Notes: generated by a model not told the origin, from the sequence alone. DNA of 37,394 nt from an uncultured Chthonomonas sp. (GCA_903919615.1 CAIXIX010000352.1:1-37394), one strand, 5' to 3'; counted from the first letter of the stretch, positions 25,396 through 35,675 are shown. Program-made: numbers and translations.

Positions 25396-26988
25396 ATGGC
25401 AAGAAAAAATGACGCGTGGGTTCTTAATCTGCGTGCCTATGCTGCGCTTATTGTAGTCGTTTTGTCAGTCCTGGGAATTGCAATCGTTTCCCATCAAACT
25501 GGGGCCGCAAAGGTCGGCGCCGAACGAGACGTTGCCTCAAAGCTCGCAGCAACAGAGAACTTGCCTATTCTAGTCGATTCAGTTACGGTCGAACAGGTCA
25601 ACAATTCAGCGGCAAGTTACATTAGCGGTGATGTTGAGCCCTACCGATTGGCAACAGTGGCTTCGGAAGTCGGCGAGAGAATGATCAGTCGAAAGGTCCA
25701 GCGCGGAGATCACGTGGCAGCAGGCCAGATTCTTGCGCTTCTGTTCGATGACACGGCAAAGATCTCGCTCGCTCAGGCGCAACACGAATTTGAGCAGGCA
25801 AAATCGACGAGGATGGCTGCCGAGACAGACTATCAGCGGCTCATTGTCGAGACTGAGTCGTCCAGAACCCAGGCTCGCGCGCAGGTGGAGCAAGCGCTCT
25901 CCGAAGTTCAGCGCGCACGCTCGGGATCGCTGCAAGCAAGCGCCGGACAACGAAAGGCGATGAGCTTTACCCGAAAACAGGAGTTGCGCCAGGCCGAAGA
26001 TGCGCTCGCACAGGCAAAAGTAGATGAGCGGCTCGCATTGACGGAGCGCAACCGGCAGAACTATCTGCTGAAGGAAGGCGCGATCTCCAGGGACGCTATG
26101 GACCGTGCCCAGGCTGCTTATGATTCCGCAGCTGCTCGCAGACAATCGGCAGATCAGGGGTTGTCTCTAGCCCGCGAAGGCGCGAGGCAAGAGGATCGAG
26201 ACAGCGCAGAGGCGCAGGTTGCAGGCGCGAACGCTCAGGTGGCATCAGCGGAACACCAGGTTGAGCAGGCTCGCGCTTCACTGCGCGCAGCAGAAACCCG
26301 CGACACGCGCCTAACCGCTGCGCGCCAGCAGATTGAAACGCTCAAGGCTAAGGAGAAGGGGGCACTCGACGCAGTCCACTCCGCATCCGTAGCGTTAAGC
26401 AAACGGCAGATTGTTGCGCCATTCTCTGGACGCATCCTCGCGATAATGGCGGAAAAAGGCGATATGCTAGCGCCAGCCTCCCCGGTGCTTCGAATCGGCG
26501 AGATAGACAAGGTCAAGGTCGTATTTGCAGCGCCGGAGTCCATTCGTCCAGGGCTTCACTGCGGACAGGCTACAACCATCACGGTGGATTCGCTACCCGG
26601 GCAAAGGTTTAAGGGCGAGATTACAGCTCTTGGCTACCAGGCCGATACAAGGTCGAGATCCTTCCCTGTCGAAGTAACCGTTCAAAATCCAAAAGAAGCG
26701 TTGCTGCCCAGCATGGTAGCCAGAACTTGCTTCAACTCGGGCCCGAGCATTACGCACCTCTTGATACCCTCTTCTGCGGTTACTGGAGGAGCACATGGTG
26801 AAACGATGGTCTATCTCCTCAAGCAGGACCATGCGTTGCTGCGCGAGGTAAAACTCGGAGCGCCATCCGGAGATTCTGTCGAGATTATCTCTGGTTTGGA
26901 GATCGGAGACGCGATCGCGGCGGCGCCCCAAAGATTGAGCGATGGCGCTGCAGTCCGCATCACTGGCGCAACAGCATCGATCCGATAG
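25396..26988 (+). CDS. RND periplasmic adaptor (HlyD/AcrA-like)
   Basis: A 530-residue membrane fusion protein. Residues about 12-33 are a membrane anchor (LRAYAALIVVVLSVLGIAIV). A lipoyl half (VQRGDHVAAGQILALLFDD) leads into a very long coiled coil rich in Ala, Gln and Arg (about 135-335). The second lipoyl half (APFSGRILAIMAEKGDML) and the beta-barrel and membrane-proximal domains follow. The ATG has GGAG nine bases upstream. It lies downstream of a TetR operator and 13 bases before the RND gene. It is longer than AcrA (about 400 residues) owing to the extended hairpin. Confidence 0.92.
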   Translation: MARKNDAWVLNLRAYAALIVVVLSVLGIAIVSHQTGAAKVGAERDVASKLAATENLPILVDSVTVEQVNNSAASYISGDVEPYRLATVASEVGERMISRKVQRGDHVAAGQILALLFDDTAKISLAQAQHEFEQAKSTRMAAETDYQRLIVETESSRTQARAQVEQALSEVQRARSGSLQASAGQRKAMSFTRKQELRQAEDALAQAKVDERLALTERNRQNYLLKEGAISRDAMDRAQAAYDSAAARRQSADQGLSLAREGARQEDRDSAEAQVAGANAQVASAEHQVEQARASLRAAETRDTRLTAARQQIETLKAKEKGALDAVHSASVALSKRQIVAPFSGRILAIMAEKGDMLAPASPVLRIGEIDKVKVVFAAPESIRPGLHCGQATTITVDSLPGQRFKGEITALGYQADTRSRSFPVEVTVQNPKEALLPSMVARTCFNSGPSITHLLIPSSAVTGGAHGETMVYLLKQDHALLREVKLGAPSGDSVEIISGLEIGDAIAAAPQRLSDGAAVRITGATASIR

Positions 26989-27001
26989 AACGAGCAGAAC
27001 C

Positions 27002-30000
27002 ATGAGTATTACCCGCTTTGCGATAAAGAACCGCCCGCTTACATACGTCCTGCTCATCTCTATCCTTGGTCTCGGCGCGCTGGCAATCTCTACCCTTTCC
27101 CGGCGAGAAGATCCAGACCTTCAGGGTCGATTTGTCGAGATCATCGCTCTTTATCCTGGAGCGACAGCACAGCAAGTTGAAGAGCAGCTAACCGACAGGC
27201 TGGAACGAACCCTGCTCGAGCTAGACGACATTAAGAACGTTAACAGCAGTTCACGACCCGGTATGGCTGTGCTTCAGACGGAGTGCTCAGATCGTGTACA
27301 TGATCTGAAAGCATTTCGAGATGAACTGCGAAACCGCGTAGGCGACATCCGTTCTACGCTGCCGAATGGAGTCGTCAGCATTGATATAAACGACCGCTAT
27401 GCCGACACAGCGGCTGTGATTGTTGGTGTTACCCGGAGTGAAGCAACAGATCGAGAACTCGGGGATGACGCTCGCATGGTTCGCGATCGACTTCGAAAGC
27501 TCCACGACGTTGCCAAGGTCGAACTGCTAGGAGAGCAGGAGGAGCGCGTTTGGGTTACATTGTCGCCTCAGAAGCTTGCACGTTTCGGCATCGGTGTTAA
27601 CGACCTTGCCCGAACCATCGCCAGGTACAATGTGCTGCCCGCAACAGGCGGTTCGTTAGCATCCGGTACCACGCGCTTTTCAATTCAGCCAACTGGCAAC
27701 ATCACAGACATTAACGAGCTGAACAGCCTCATTGTTGCTGCTCCTGGTGGCGCCCCGATCTACCTGAGAGATGTTGCTGAGGTAAAACGGGGCTATGCGG
27801 ATCCTCCGCCAATGCTCTTTAGAGTGGATGGAAAACCTGCGGTGGGCGTATCGGTCACCATGCGCAAAGGTTATAACATTACGGCGCTTGGGGACGAGGT
27901 GCGAGAAAAGTTTGCTGCGCTGCAGCCTGAGCTCCCCTTCGCAACCACGCTCACAATGATCAACGATCTGCCTCGATCAGTTGTAACCCGCATGGCCGAG
28001 TTCCGCGACAATCTATGGAGTGGAATCGCGCTGATCATCGTGGTTCTAACCCTGTTCATGGGCATTCGCTCCGCCGCAATTGTCGGCGTCATGCTTCCGA
28101 TTACCATTCTCGGCACCTTCGCGTGTATGTATGTCTTTGGCCGCGATATTCAGCAGATATCGATCTCGGCGCTCATTATCGCTCTTGGATTGGTTGTTGA
28201 TAACTCGATTGTTGTTGTGGATAACATCGAGAGGAAGTTAACAGAAAACCCCGGTGTCGACCGAGAAGAGGCGGCGATCGAAGGAGTGGATGAACTCAAG
28301 GTCCCGCTGCTGACTTCGAACCTGACCACAGTTGCGTCATTTGCACCTATGCTGCTGCTATCTGGCGGTGTTGGCGAGTTCATTCGCGATATCGGTGTCG
28401 TTACCAGCCTCGCGACACTCATCTCGCTGCTCTTTAACTACACGATCGCTCCCATTATCGCCGTAAAGTATCTCAAAGGGGCGCACGATGATATTCCGGG
28501 CCCGGTTCGTAAACGCTTTCTGGACGGGGTCGATCGACTTAGAGACGCGATTTCGTGGCTGGCAGTTCGCGGACTGCGCCGCTCTGCGCTAACAGTTATG
28601 ATCGCAATCGCTGCACTGCTTGCAGCGATTGCATTGATCCCGCGGCTGGGCGTCCAGTTCTTTCCCTCGGCGGTAAGGAATCAGTTCACAATAGACATAA
28701 GCCTGCCCATTGGGCGAGACATTCTCTCTACGCTTGAAACCGCGAAACGCGTCGAGGCCATCGTCCAATCTCAGAGGGGTGTCGAGTCTGTGGCGACCTA
28801 TGTCGGGCAGGGCGGTCCCCGCTTCTACTACAATATCTCACCGGAGCCGCCTGCGCCAAACTACGCGCAAATCGTGGTCAATATCAAAAGCGCTGATGAT
28901 ACTCACAGGCTCATCACCTCCATTCAGAGCGAGGCGGATAGCACGATTTCTAATGCACGCGTCACGGTTCGCTCGCTGGAACAGGGACCACCCATTGGCG
29001 CCCCGGTTGCCATTCGGCTCTCCGGCGACAAAATTTCGGAACTTCGCGCGGCAGGAGAACGCGTATCCTCCATCCTGAACGGCTGTGCGGGCGCACGCTC
29101 TGTCTATCAGGATTACGACGAGCCGCCGCTAACGATGCAGGTAAAAGTGGATAAAGATCAAGCCAGGCTCGCCGGCATCAACAGTGCGGATGTGGCTGAA
29201 GCAGTACAACTTGGATTTTCTGGGTCACAGGTATCCGCTCTGAGAGATGGCGAAAAGCTTATCCCTATTGATTTGCGTTTCGAGCGTCGCGAGCGCTCTA
29301 CCCCTCAATCTCTGCTGGACATGTACCTGCCGACTGCTGACGGGCAAACCGTTCCGTTAAGACAGGTCGCATCGCTCTCCCTTGTTCCGCAGGAGAGCCG
29401 CATTCTTCGCCGAAACCATGTGCGCACGCTCACAGTTTATGCGTTTACATCCGGCAAGAGGCTTGCCTCAGAGATTTTACATGAGGCTCTTGGCAAGATT
29501 AAGGGCTCATCTCTTCCGAACGGCATCACAATGAGCATTGGTGGCGAACAGGAGGAGGTTGGCAGATCTTTCACAGAGCTGCTATTAATACTCGGCGTTA
29601 CCGTAGCTGCCAACCTGGTGATCGTCGTGTGGGAGTTCAACTCGTTTCGCGCTGCAGCTACCGTTCTCGTCGCTGTGCCCTTTAGCATGATCGGCGCAAT
29701 CCTTGGGCTGTGGGTGATGCACCTGCCGTTTGGATTTATGGCATTTCTTGGAATCATTAGCCTGAGCGGGGTCGTTACCAACCATGCGATCGTACTTTTT
29801 GAGTATGCACTTGCTGAGCTGAAAGACGGTATGAGCATGGATGAGGCGCTGCTCAATGCGGGCAGGCGTCGATTGCGACCAATTCTGCTTACGGTTCTGC
29901 TCTCGATCTTCGGTGTGCTGCCACAGGGGTTAAACGGAGGTACGCTCTGGCCACCGCTGGCATGGTCGCTTATCTTCGGACTTTTGATGTCGCTGGTACT

Positions 30001-30073
30001 GACGCTCGTGATCATACCATCGTTCTACAAGGTGATTGGCAAGCGCGAAGTGAGAGGCGCATCTAGCCGATAG
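27002..30073 (+). CDS. AcrB-type RND efflux permease
   Basis: A 1023-residue inner membrane drug/proton antiporter-type pump. The ATG at 27002 lies 13 bases past the adaptor stop, consistent with translational coupling. It has the RND signature SITRFAIKNRPLTYVLLIS at the N-terminus, the porter sequence YPGATAQQVEEQLTDRLE, and TM4 ALGLVVDNSIVVVDNIER with the usual Asp. The length is normal for the family. No outer membrane channel gene accompanies it. It ends 5 bases from the convergent histidine kinase gene, with no terminator between them. Confidence 0.93.
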   Translation: MSITRFAIKNRPLTYVLLISILGLGALAISTLSRREDPDLQGRFVEIIALYPGATAQQVEEQLTDRLERTLLELDDIKNVNSSSRPGMAVLQTECSDRVHDLKAFRDELRNRVGDIRSTLPNGVVSIDINDRYADTAAVIVGVTRSEATDRELGDDARMVRDRLRKLHDVAKVELLGEQEERVWVTLSPQKLARFGIGVNDLARTIARYNVLPATGGSLASGTTRFSIQPTGNITDINELNSLIVAAPGGAPIYLRDVAEVKRGYADPPPMLFRVDGKPAVGVSVTMRKGYNITALGDEVREKFAALQPELPFATTLTMINDLPRSVVTRMAEFRDNLWSGIALIIVVLTLFMGIRSAAIVGVMLPITILGTFACMYVFGRDIQQISISALIIALGLVVDNSIVVVDNIERKLTENPGVDREEAAIEGVDELKVPLLTSNLTTVASFAPMLLLSGGVGEFIRDIGVVTSLATLISLLFNYTIAPIIAVKYLKGAHDDIPGPVRKRFLDGVDRLRDAISWLAVRGLRRSALTVMIAIAALLAAIALIPRLGVQFFPSAVRNQFTIDISLPIGRDILSTLETAKRVEAIVQSQRGVESVATYVGQGGPRFYYNISPEPPAPNYAQIVVNIKSADDTHRLITSIQSEADSTISNARVTVRSLEQGPPIGAPVAIRLSGDKISELRAAGERVSSILNGCAGARSVYQDYDEPPLTMQVKVDKDQARLAGINSADVAEAVQLGFSGSQVSALRDGEKLIPIDLRFERRERSTPQSLLDMYLPTADGQTVPLRQVASLSLVPQESRILRRNHVRTLTVYAFTSGKRLASEILHEALGKIKGSSLPNGITMSIGGEQEEVGRSFTELLLILGVTVAANLVIVVWEFNSFRAAATVLVAVPFSMIGAILGLWVMHLPFGFMAFLGIISLSGVVTNHAIVLFEYALAELKDGMSMDEALLNAGRRRLRPILLTVLLSIFGVLPQGLNGGTLWPPLAWSLIFGLLMSLVLTLVIIPSFYKVIGKREVRGASSR

Positions 30074-30078
30074 TCCGC

Positions 30079-32919
30079 TCACCAGGTGACACTGGCGCCG
30101 TGCAAGATATTGGCCGTCTGAATAATCTGTTTCACTCTCTCGGTCAACTCCTTCATGCGAAACGGCTTCTGGAGAAACGGAAGGTCTCCGATGGCAGCGC
30201 CATGCCCGTTAAAGATCTCGTCTGTAAACCCGGATATGAGCAGTACGGGTACCCCGGGACGGGTCTCGGAGAATTGTCTGGCAAGCTCAATACCACCAAT
30301 AATGGGCATCATCACATCGGTCACGAGCAGATCAATAGCAGATCGGTCGTCCGCCAACATCTGAAGCGCTGCCTGCCCATCTGCTGCCTGTAGAACGTGA
30401 TATCCTCGACGCTCGAGGGCCGTAACCATTAATGACCGGAGCAGCGGTTCATCATCTACCACCAGCACCGTTGAGTGAGTCAGTTTTGGTGCAGGCGTGG
30501 TCGTAATGACCACTCCCGCTCCTTGCTCAACGGGTCGATCGATGAACGGCAGGTACACGCGGAACTCGGCGCCTTCACCCATCGCCGAATCCAGTTCTAT
30601 ATGCCCGCCACTTTCCCTTACGATGCTGAACACGGTTGACAGGCCCAGGCCCGTGCCATTGCCTTTCGCCTTCGTCGTGAAGAATGGCTCAAATATCCTC
30701 GACTTTATCGCATCCGGTATTCCCGTTCCAGTGTCCTTTACGGTAAGGACCGCGTACTTTCCGCCCGAAAGCACGGGGATCCGGTCCTCCTCCATGTTCT
30801 CGGTAGTGCTGGTCTTAATCAAGAGTTCGCCACCCTCAGGCATTGCATCTCTAGCGTTCACCACAAGATTAAGTAGTATCTGCTCAAAGTTGTTCGAATC
30901 GACGTATACCGCTCCAGCATCGGGATCAAGATCGATTTGAATCCGAATGCGTGGACCGACAATCGAAACGAGCATGCGATCCATATTCTCAACGAGTGCA
31001 TTTAACACAAAAACGTCAGGAGTGACAGGCTGTCTGTGAGCAAACGCCAGCAGCTGCTTCGTAAGGCTGGCAGCTCGTTCTGCCGCAGACGTGACAGAGC
31101 AGAGATACTGTTGAACGGGATCATCGGCTTCAAGAGCCTCAGTGGATTGTTCCGTGTAGCCCTGAATAATCGTGAGCAAATTGTTAAAATCGTGTGCGAT
31201 AGCGCCGGCAAAGGTTCCTATGCTCTCCATCTTTTGAATGTGCATTAGATGGCTCTCCAGCTCGCGCTGCTGCGTGATATCCATAAACGTGTGGACTACT
31301 TTTGCGACGGCTCCGGTCTCATCTTTAATCGGCTTGCCGCGTGCCTGAAAGCAACGGCTCATTCCATCCGAGCAGGTCCTCGTAATCTCGAGCTCATAAC
31401 CCCTGCCGGTCGTTATTGCGACCTTAAGCGCACTCTCCAACCGTTGTCGATCGTCAGGGCTGTATGTACTTAGGAGCTGTTGCAAGTCGATTACACACTC
31501 CTCATCATTGCTCCCCATCAATTGACTGAATTCCCTGGAGAGCCAGACCGAGCCGGTTGAGACATCCAGCTCCCAGCTGCCAATGTGCGCTATCTCAAGC
31601 GCTTGATGCAGCCGGGTACGCGCCAAATCAAGCTCGGAGGTATGAGCTTTCTGAGTACTGATGTCGCGCCCAATTCCAGAGCGATAGAGTATTCGGCCGC
31701 CTTCTAGACTGTGAACCAGCATCTTCAGAGATACCGGCACCTTACGTCCATCACGCGAGACAAACTCGCACTCACCGGTCCAGTTGATATCTGCATTAAA
31801 TACGGGAATATGAGGGCTGAATTTTGTCCAAGACTCGGCGGAGTGAATGTCTCGGACAGTATGTTTCGTAACCTCATCCTCTGAAATGCCAAGCAGTCGT
31901 CTCATGGCAGCATTACAATATAGCAAGTTGCCCTGCATGTCCGCTGTTGCGATAAAATCGGTAGAATCCTCAACAATGGCAATAAGACGGCTCTGTGTTT
32001 GTTCAAACTCCTTACGTTCAGTTATATCCGTCGTCGTGCCATACTGCCGGATGACGTTTCCTTCATCATCACTTTCGACCTGGTTAACTGTGTGAATCCA
32101 CTTCTCTCTGCCATCCGGCATGGTTAGACGGATATCGAATTCGCCGGGCGTGTTGACGCTGCCGTTCTGCCTGACCGGTTCCTCTCTCTGCTCAATAACT
32201 TCGCCATGATATAGGCTCAACACATCATCAAGTTGCGGCACATCTCCACGCGGGTCGAACTCCATGATGTGGAACATCTCGTCGGACCAGGCGATGACGT
32301 TGGAAGCGAGGTCGTGCTCCCAGTTGCCAACATGCGTCATGGACTGTGCCTTGATAAATCGCCGGATCGCCATTTCCGACTCTCTCTGTTTGTTTTTGAT
32401 GTAGATGCGCTCTACGGCCTGTCCAATGAAGAAACTGATCGACTCCGCTGCGATACGTTCGGCTGAACCAATCGCTGAGTTCTCTATGTATTCATATCCT
32501 ATGGCGCCAAGCAACTGCCCTCCGACCGATATGGGGGCAAACAGACCACGCTCAATACTGCTGAGAGATGCGCATTGCGAAAAGAGAGGGCATGAAGCTG
32601 CAATAGCCTCATATTCTTCGTATAGCGGTTGAGGAGGCGCCGTTGCGCATGCGCAGGCAGGGAGATCCTGACAGCAATGCATGCCACAACCATGCGGTAG
32701 ATGGTCGTTCTGAAGCAGGCGTGACACGTATTTGGACAATTCGGTTGGTATAAGCGCAATTATGCACCGCTGTGCGCCACACTTAGCCGGAACAGAGTGT
32801 GTGACTACATTCACGATAGATTCAACATCTTCAGCTCGCGCAAGTTCTCGCACCAATTCGAGCATGTTTTTACTGGACCCGTCTTGGTAATCCAGTCCAT
32901 TTGAACGATCCAATTTCAA
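30079..32919 (-). CDS. Hybrid sensor histidine kinase with Cys-rich GAF-like domain
   Basis: A 946-residue kinase without membrane segments, so cytoplasmic. Domain order: a GAF-like input (about 20-170) with nine cysteines (47, 52, 78, 82, 83, 89, 91, 110, 116); three PAS domains (about 190-560), the first two showing PAC endings; HisKA with H576 in IAHDFNNLL; HATPase_c (VNARDAMPEGGELLI, DTGTGIP, GNGTGLGLSTVFSIV); and a C-terminal receiver with D868 (LLVTDVMMP) and FLQKPF. The cysteine set could bind a metal, an Fe-S cluster or sense redox. The output partner is unknown. It is transcribed toward the second efflux operon and lies beyond the surface locus. Confidence 0.93.
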   Translation of the reverse strand: MKLDRSNGLDYQDGSSKNMLELVRELARAEDVESIVNVVTHSVPAKCGAQRCIIALIPTELSKYVSRLLQNDHLPHGCGMHCCQDLPACACATAPPQPLYEEYEAIAASCPLFSQCASLSSIERGLFAPISVGGQLLGAIGYEYIENSAIGSAERIAAESISFFIGQAVERIYIKNKQRESEMAIRRFIKAQSMTHVGNWEHDLASNVIAWSDEMFHIMEFDPRGDVPQLDDVLSLYHGEVIEQREEPVRQNGSVNTPGEFDIRLTMPDGREKWIHTVNQVESDDEGNVIRQYGTTTDITERKEFEQTQSRLIAIVEDSTDFIATADMQGNLLYCNAAMRRLLGISEDEVTKHTVRDIHSAESWTKFSPHIPVFNADINWTGECEFVSRDGRKVPVSLKMLVHSLEGGRILYRSGIGRDISTQKAHTSELDLARTRLHQALEIAHIGSWELDVSTGSVWLSREFSQLMGSNDEECVIDLQQLLSTYSPDDRQRLESALKVAITTGRGYELEITRTCSDGMSRCFQARGKPIKDETGAVAKVVHTFMDITQQRELESHLMHIQKMESIGTFAGAIAHDFNNLLTIIQGYTEQSTEALEADDPVQQYLCSVTSAAERAASLTKQLLAFAHRQPVTPDVFVLNALVENMDRMLVSIVGPRIRIQIDLDPDAGAVYVDSNNFEQILLNLVVNARDAMPEGGELLIKTSTTENMEEDRIPVLSGGKYAVLTVKDTGTGIPDAIKSRIFEPFFTTKAKGNGTGLGLSTVFSIVRESGGHIELDSAMGEGAEFRVYLPFIDRPVEQGAGVVITTTPAPKLTHSTVLVVDDEPLLRSLMVTALERRGYHVLQAADGQAALQMLADDRSAIDLLVTDVMMPIIGGIELARQFSETRPGVPVLLISGFTDEIFNGHGAAIGDLPFLQKPFRMKELTERVKQIIQTANILHGASVTW
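32572..32688 (-). other. Cysteine cluster in kinase GAF-like domain
   Basis: Codons 78-116 hold seven Cys: C78-x3-C82-C83-x5-C89-x-C91, then C110-x5-C116. The stretch HGCGMHCCQDLPACAC also contributes two His. Such density inside a cytoplasmic sensor fold suggests ligand coordination rather than disulfides. Confidence 0.6.
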
Positions 32920-33063
32920 GTCCTCTCACATCTTCGTGAAGGCTCCAGGGAGCTGAACCACAGGTGTGTATGTTGCCAGATTGAAGGTCTATTCCGGTCG
33001 GGCAATGTACTCACATATCACCTGCGCTCACATCCAGAGTACTGCATTGTCAGATATATGCGA

Positions 33064-33564
33064 CTAATAACCGAGGGATTCAACCTTCCACACAATGTTT
33101 AGTGAGTGCATGCCAGCGTGGACATGAGCTGGCAAGGGGGCTAGCTTGAAGGTGATGTCGCATCGCCCCTGAGATGGGTTGGTGATACTATCGAACAGGT
33201 CGCGATAGGATGATGCATCCAACATGCCGGCAACCCCCGACCCGCCGGACGCTCCAGATACGGACCACGAAATATTCGAGGCTGGGATCTGCGTGCCAGA
33301 CGGGCCGGCAAACGTAGTAGCCCCCGCCTTCGCTGAAATTCGCATCGAATGACCGGTGTTTAGATGCGCTGCGGTGAAGGTGAATGTGGTTGGTGTTGGT
33401 ACACCGACTGTTGTTTCGCTCATATCTAGCACATAGAAGGCCACGGAAACTGGCATGTCGATCGTAACGGATTCAATATCCGCGCGAGACTGTGAGACCG
33501 CAATCACTATAGCTACGGCACATAGTGATGCGAAGCCCGAATGAGCAGCCATGCCACTGTTCAT
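33064..33564 (-). CDS. Secreted beta-sandwich subunit B (putative tip or terminal subunit)
   Basis: A 166-residue exported protein with GGAG before the ATG and a signal peptide to about residue 28. The mature part is a paralogue of subunit A encoded at 36560-37153: F43-YVLD aligns with F63-NVGD, MRISAKAGATTF with LRVSVKASATNF, and the ends share HSLNIVWKVES versus MLSLTWKVES. B starts directly at the first shared strand and lacks the roughly 20-residue extension of A. It is the last gene of the locus, the place of tip subunits in chaperone-usher operons. Function is inferred from context; no known family was recognised. Confidence 0.75.
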   Translation of the reverse strand: MNSGMAAHSGFASLCAVAIVIAVSQSRADIESVTIDMPVSVAFYVLDMSETTVGVPTPTTFTFTAAHLNTGHSMRISAKAGATTFAGPSGTQIPASNISWSVSGASGGSGVAGMLDASSYRDLFDSITNPSQGRCDITFKLAPLPAHVHAGMHSLNIVWKVESLGY

Positions 33565-33650
33565 CTCTTCGACTCCGCAATCCAGCGCGGCGTATTAACG
33601 TCATCCATGTTGTCGCCCACGTTCACCAGCCTCAGTTGGGCCGGATATCT

Positions 33651-35675
33651 CTACTTGACTTCTTGAAATTCGATCGGCCTGTCCCTGTATTCTATCTGAA
33701 AAACCACTTCCGGCGCAGTGCCATCTGCTGCAAGATTCACATCAACCGCCGGTGGCGACAGCAGCACATAACCGGTAGGAAGTTTCGCAGTGTCGATCTC
33801 TATCCGACGTGGTCCAGGGTCAACATTATAAAACGCGAACGATCCGTCATCCGCGGTTGCCGTAGCGGCATCGCCCAGTCTCAAAACAACGCGCGCAATA
33901 CCTTCACCGGGGTCGGGTCTGCCATTGCCATTCTTATCCGCATAGACCCTGCCCATAATCGCCCTCAAAGGCACAACCCGGAAATCCAATCGCTGTCTGC
34001 TTCGTCCTGATAACGTTACCCGTTGCTCTTTTGTCTCAGATCTATAATCAGCAGAGAGGGCTTCTTGGTCGATCTTGACAGAGTAGATACCTGCTGGAAT
34101 ATCCGGAACGTCATACTCACCTTTATCGTTTGTCAGCGCTTTGTACTCGCCAATCTTTATCATTGTCTGCTTGACAGGTTTGCCTGTCTGATCCACAACC
34201 TTACCGAAAAGATGCGCGCCGTGCGCTGGGGTTCGCTCGATCCAATGTGATCTAAGCATTAACATAAATCCGTTGCTGGACTGAACGGTCGAGACGCTCT
34301 GGTAGGGCATTAGCCGACCGTACTCAAGCGACATAGCGAGGTCGGGAGTCAGTGTGTGATTAACACGCACTCGCATGCGATCCTGCGCAAAAAGCTCTGG
34401 GAATCCGCTCAGAAATTGCAAATCATAAGACCGAGCCAGCCGAAAGGTGGCGACTACCTGAGCCCAGTTTTCCGCTCTATTTGACTGATCCCACCGAAGC
34501 GAATTTTGTATCGAGAGGGTTGTTTCGCGACGGGGAGAATAGTTGGCAGTGATCAGTAGTGTCCGGTTCGACTGAAACAGCACCGTCGGTGCGTCTGGGG
34601 ACGTGATAAATGAAACGCCACCCAGTTGATACCGCGCCTGAAGGTTCATGCGTCCAGCCGGGAGGCTCAGGGAGATGGCGGTGCCCGTCGTCGTGGAACT
34701 TGTGGTCGTGGTCTTAGACTGCTCTAAGCCGAGCGAAACGCCATGTCGTAGTGGCACGGTGACGCCATATAGAGTGCTGATGCTCTGGCTCATGAGCGTC
34801 GTAGTTCGCCCGAGGCCGGTGGCTCCGCTCGCGGTCGTAACCGCGTTATTGTGGTTTAAGCCTCCATAAACGCTAATGCCTCGTCCGAAATTGTATACGA
34901 TTGAACCGCCAGCGCCGGTCGAGAGCTGCATGGGCTTATACTGGTAGTTTGCGAACAGGCTGAGGCGCCGGGCAAGGGTTTGCGCGTGAAGCAAGAAACT
35001 ACGGTCAGAATCGATCTCACCGCCAACGCTGGTCCTGTTTCTGAGCTGAATCGAGTCTCGGTAAGTAACCGCGAAATGAGATGGAGAGCCTGGTTGGTTG
35101 ACAAGGATTGCAGCTATGGCCGGGGAACGGTTGGGCTTTGATGGCAACGAGTAGCTGACACCGTGCACAAGACCCCAGATCTCACTTGATAGGTCACCTG
35201 CCTGCAATGACCAGCCGCCATCATGGTTCCAGAGATTCAGATGCTGCGAAGCAAGCCTTGTGCCGAGCGCGCCCTGTGTGGCAAACGCGCCAAAATCGAC
35301 CAGAGTACCAGCATCACTTCCGGACGCTGTAAATTCTATCGCGGAATCTGCACCCTGAACAAGGCCGATGCCTAGGCCATATCTGAGCGACTCGTTCTGA
35401 GAAGGCAGCTTCTCATCGTGTGGCCGCGAAGGCATCTGATTCGATGCGGCGAGTTCCGCCTGGTGTTCCGCCATCTCCTTTTCGGTCATGTTCAGGTTGA
35501 AGGTTGCTAACCCGCTATCAACACCAGACCCGAGGGCTGCCTGCGGCTTCGCTTCCTGGGCATTAGCAAGTCTCCCGAGTGGAAATGCAACAAGACCGAC
35601 CGACACCAGAACCCATGCGTAGATGTGATGCTCACTTCTTTGTTTGAGCGTCCGATTGTGTGCTGGCTGTCGCAT
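33651..35675 (-). CDS. Outer membrane beta-barrel with Cna-B/SdrD-like C-terminal domains (usher-like)
   Basis: A 674-residue protein. I choose ATG 35675, which overlaps the chaperone stop by 44 bases and implies coupling; residues to about 43 contain the signal peptide. About 85-510 show repeated amphipathic strands typical of a beta-barrel (VTYRDSIQLRNRTSVGGEID, SLFANYQYKPMQL), with WSLQAGDLSSEIWGLVHGVS recalling usher barrels. Two small Ig-like domains follow: a carboxypeptidase-regulatory type (GKVVDQTGKPVKQTMIKIG) and an SdrD-B type (VYADKNGNGRPDPGEGI). Standard FimD-like ushers are longer (about 800 or more residues), so this would be a divergent or minimal usher. A different surface barrel is the alternative. 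Confidence 0.7.
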   Translation of the reverse strand: MRQPAHNRTLKQRSEHHIYAWVLVSVGLVAFPLGRLANAQEAKPQAALGSGVDSGLATFNLNMTEKEMAEHQAELAASNQMPSRPHDEKLPSQNESLRYGLGIGLVQGADSAIEFTASGSDAGTLVDFGAFATQGALGTRLASQHLNLWNHDGGWSLQAGDLSSEIWGLVHGVSYSLPSKPNRSPAIAAILVNQPGSPSHFAVTYRDSIQLRNRTSVGGEIDSDRSFLLHAQTLARRLSLFANYQYKPMQLSTGAGGSIVYNFGRGISVYGGLNHNNAVTTASGATGLGRTTTLMSQSISTLYGVTVPLRHGVSLGLEQSKTTTTSSTTTGTAISLSLPAGRMNLQARYQLGGVSFITSPDAPTVLFQSNRTLLITANYSPRRETTLSIQNSLRWDQSNRAENWAQVVATFRLARSYDLQFLSGFPELFAQDRMRVRVNHTLTPDLAMSLEYGRLMPYQSVSTVQSSNGFMLMLRSHWIERTPAHGAHLFGKVVDQTGKPVKQTMIKIGEYKALTNDKGEYDVPDIPAGIYSVKIDQEALSADYRSETKEQRVTLSGRSRQRLDFRVVPLRAIMGRVYADKNGNGRPDPGEGIARVVLRLGDAATATADDGSFAFYNVDPGPRRIEIDTAKLPTGYVLLSPPAVDVNLAADGTAPEVVFQIEYRDRPIEFQEVK

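Noticed and set aside
29437-30015. 192-codon minus-strand frame inside the AcrB-type gene
   Set aside because: It is low-complexity antisense reading of a confident gene, without a ribosome site or known motif.
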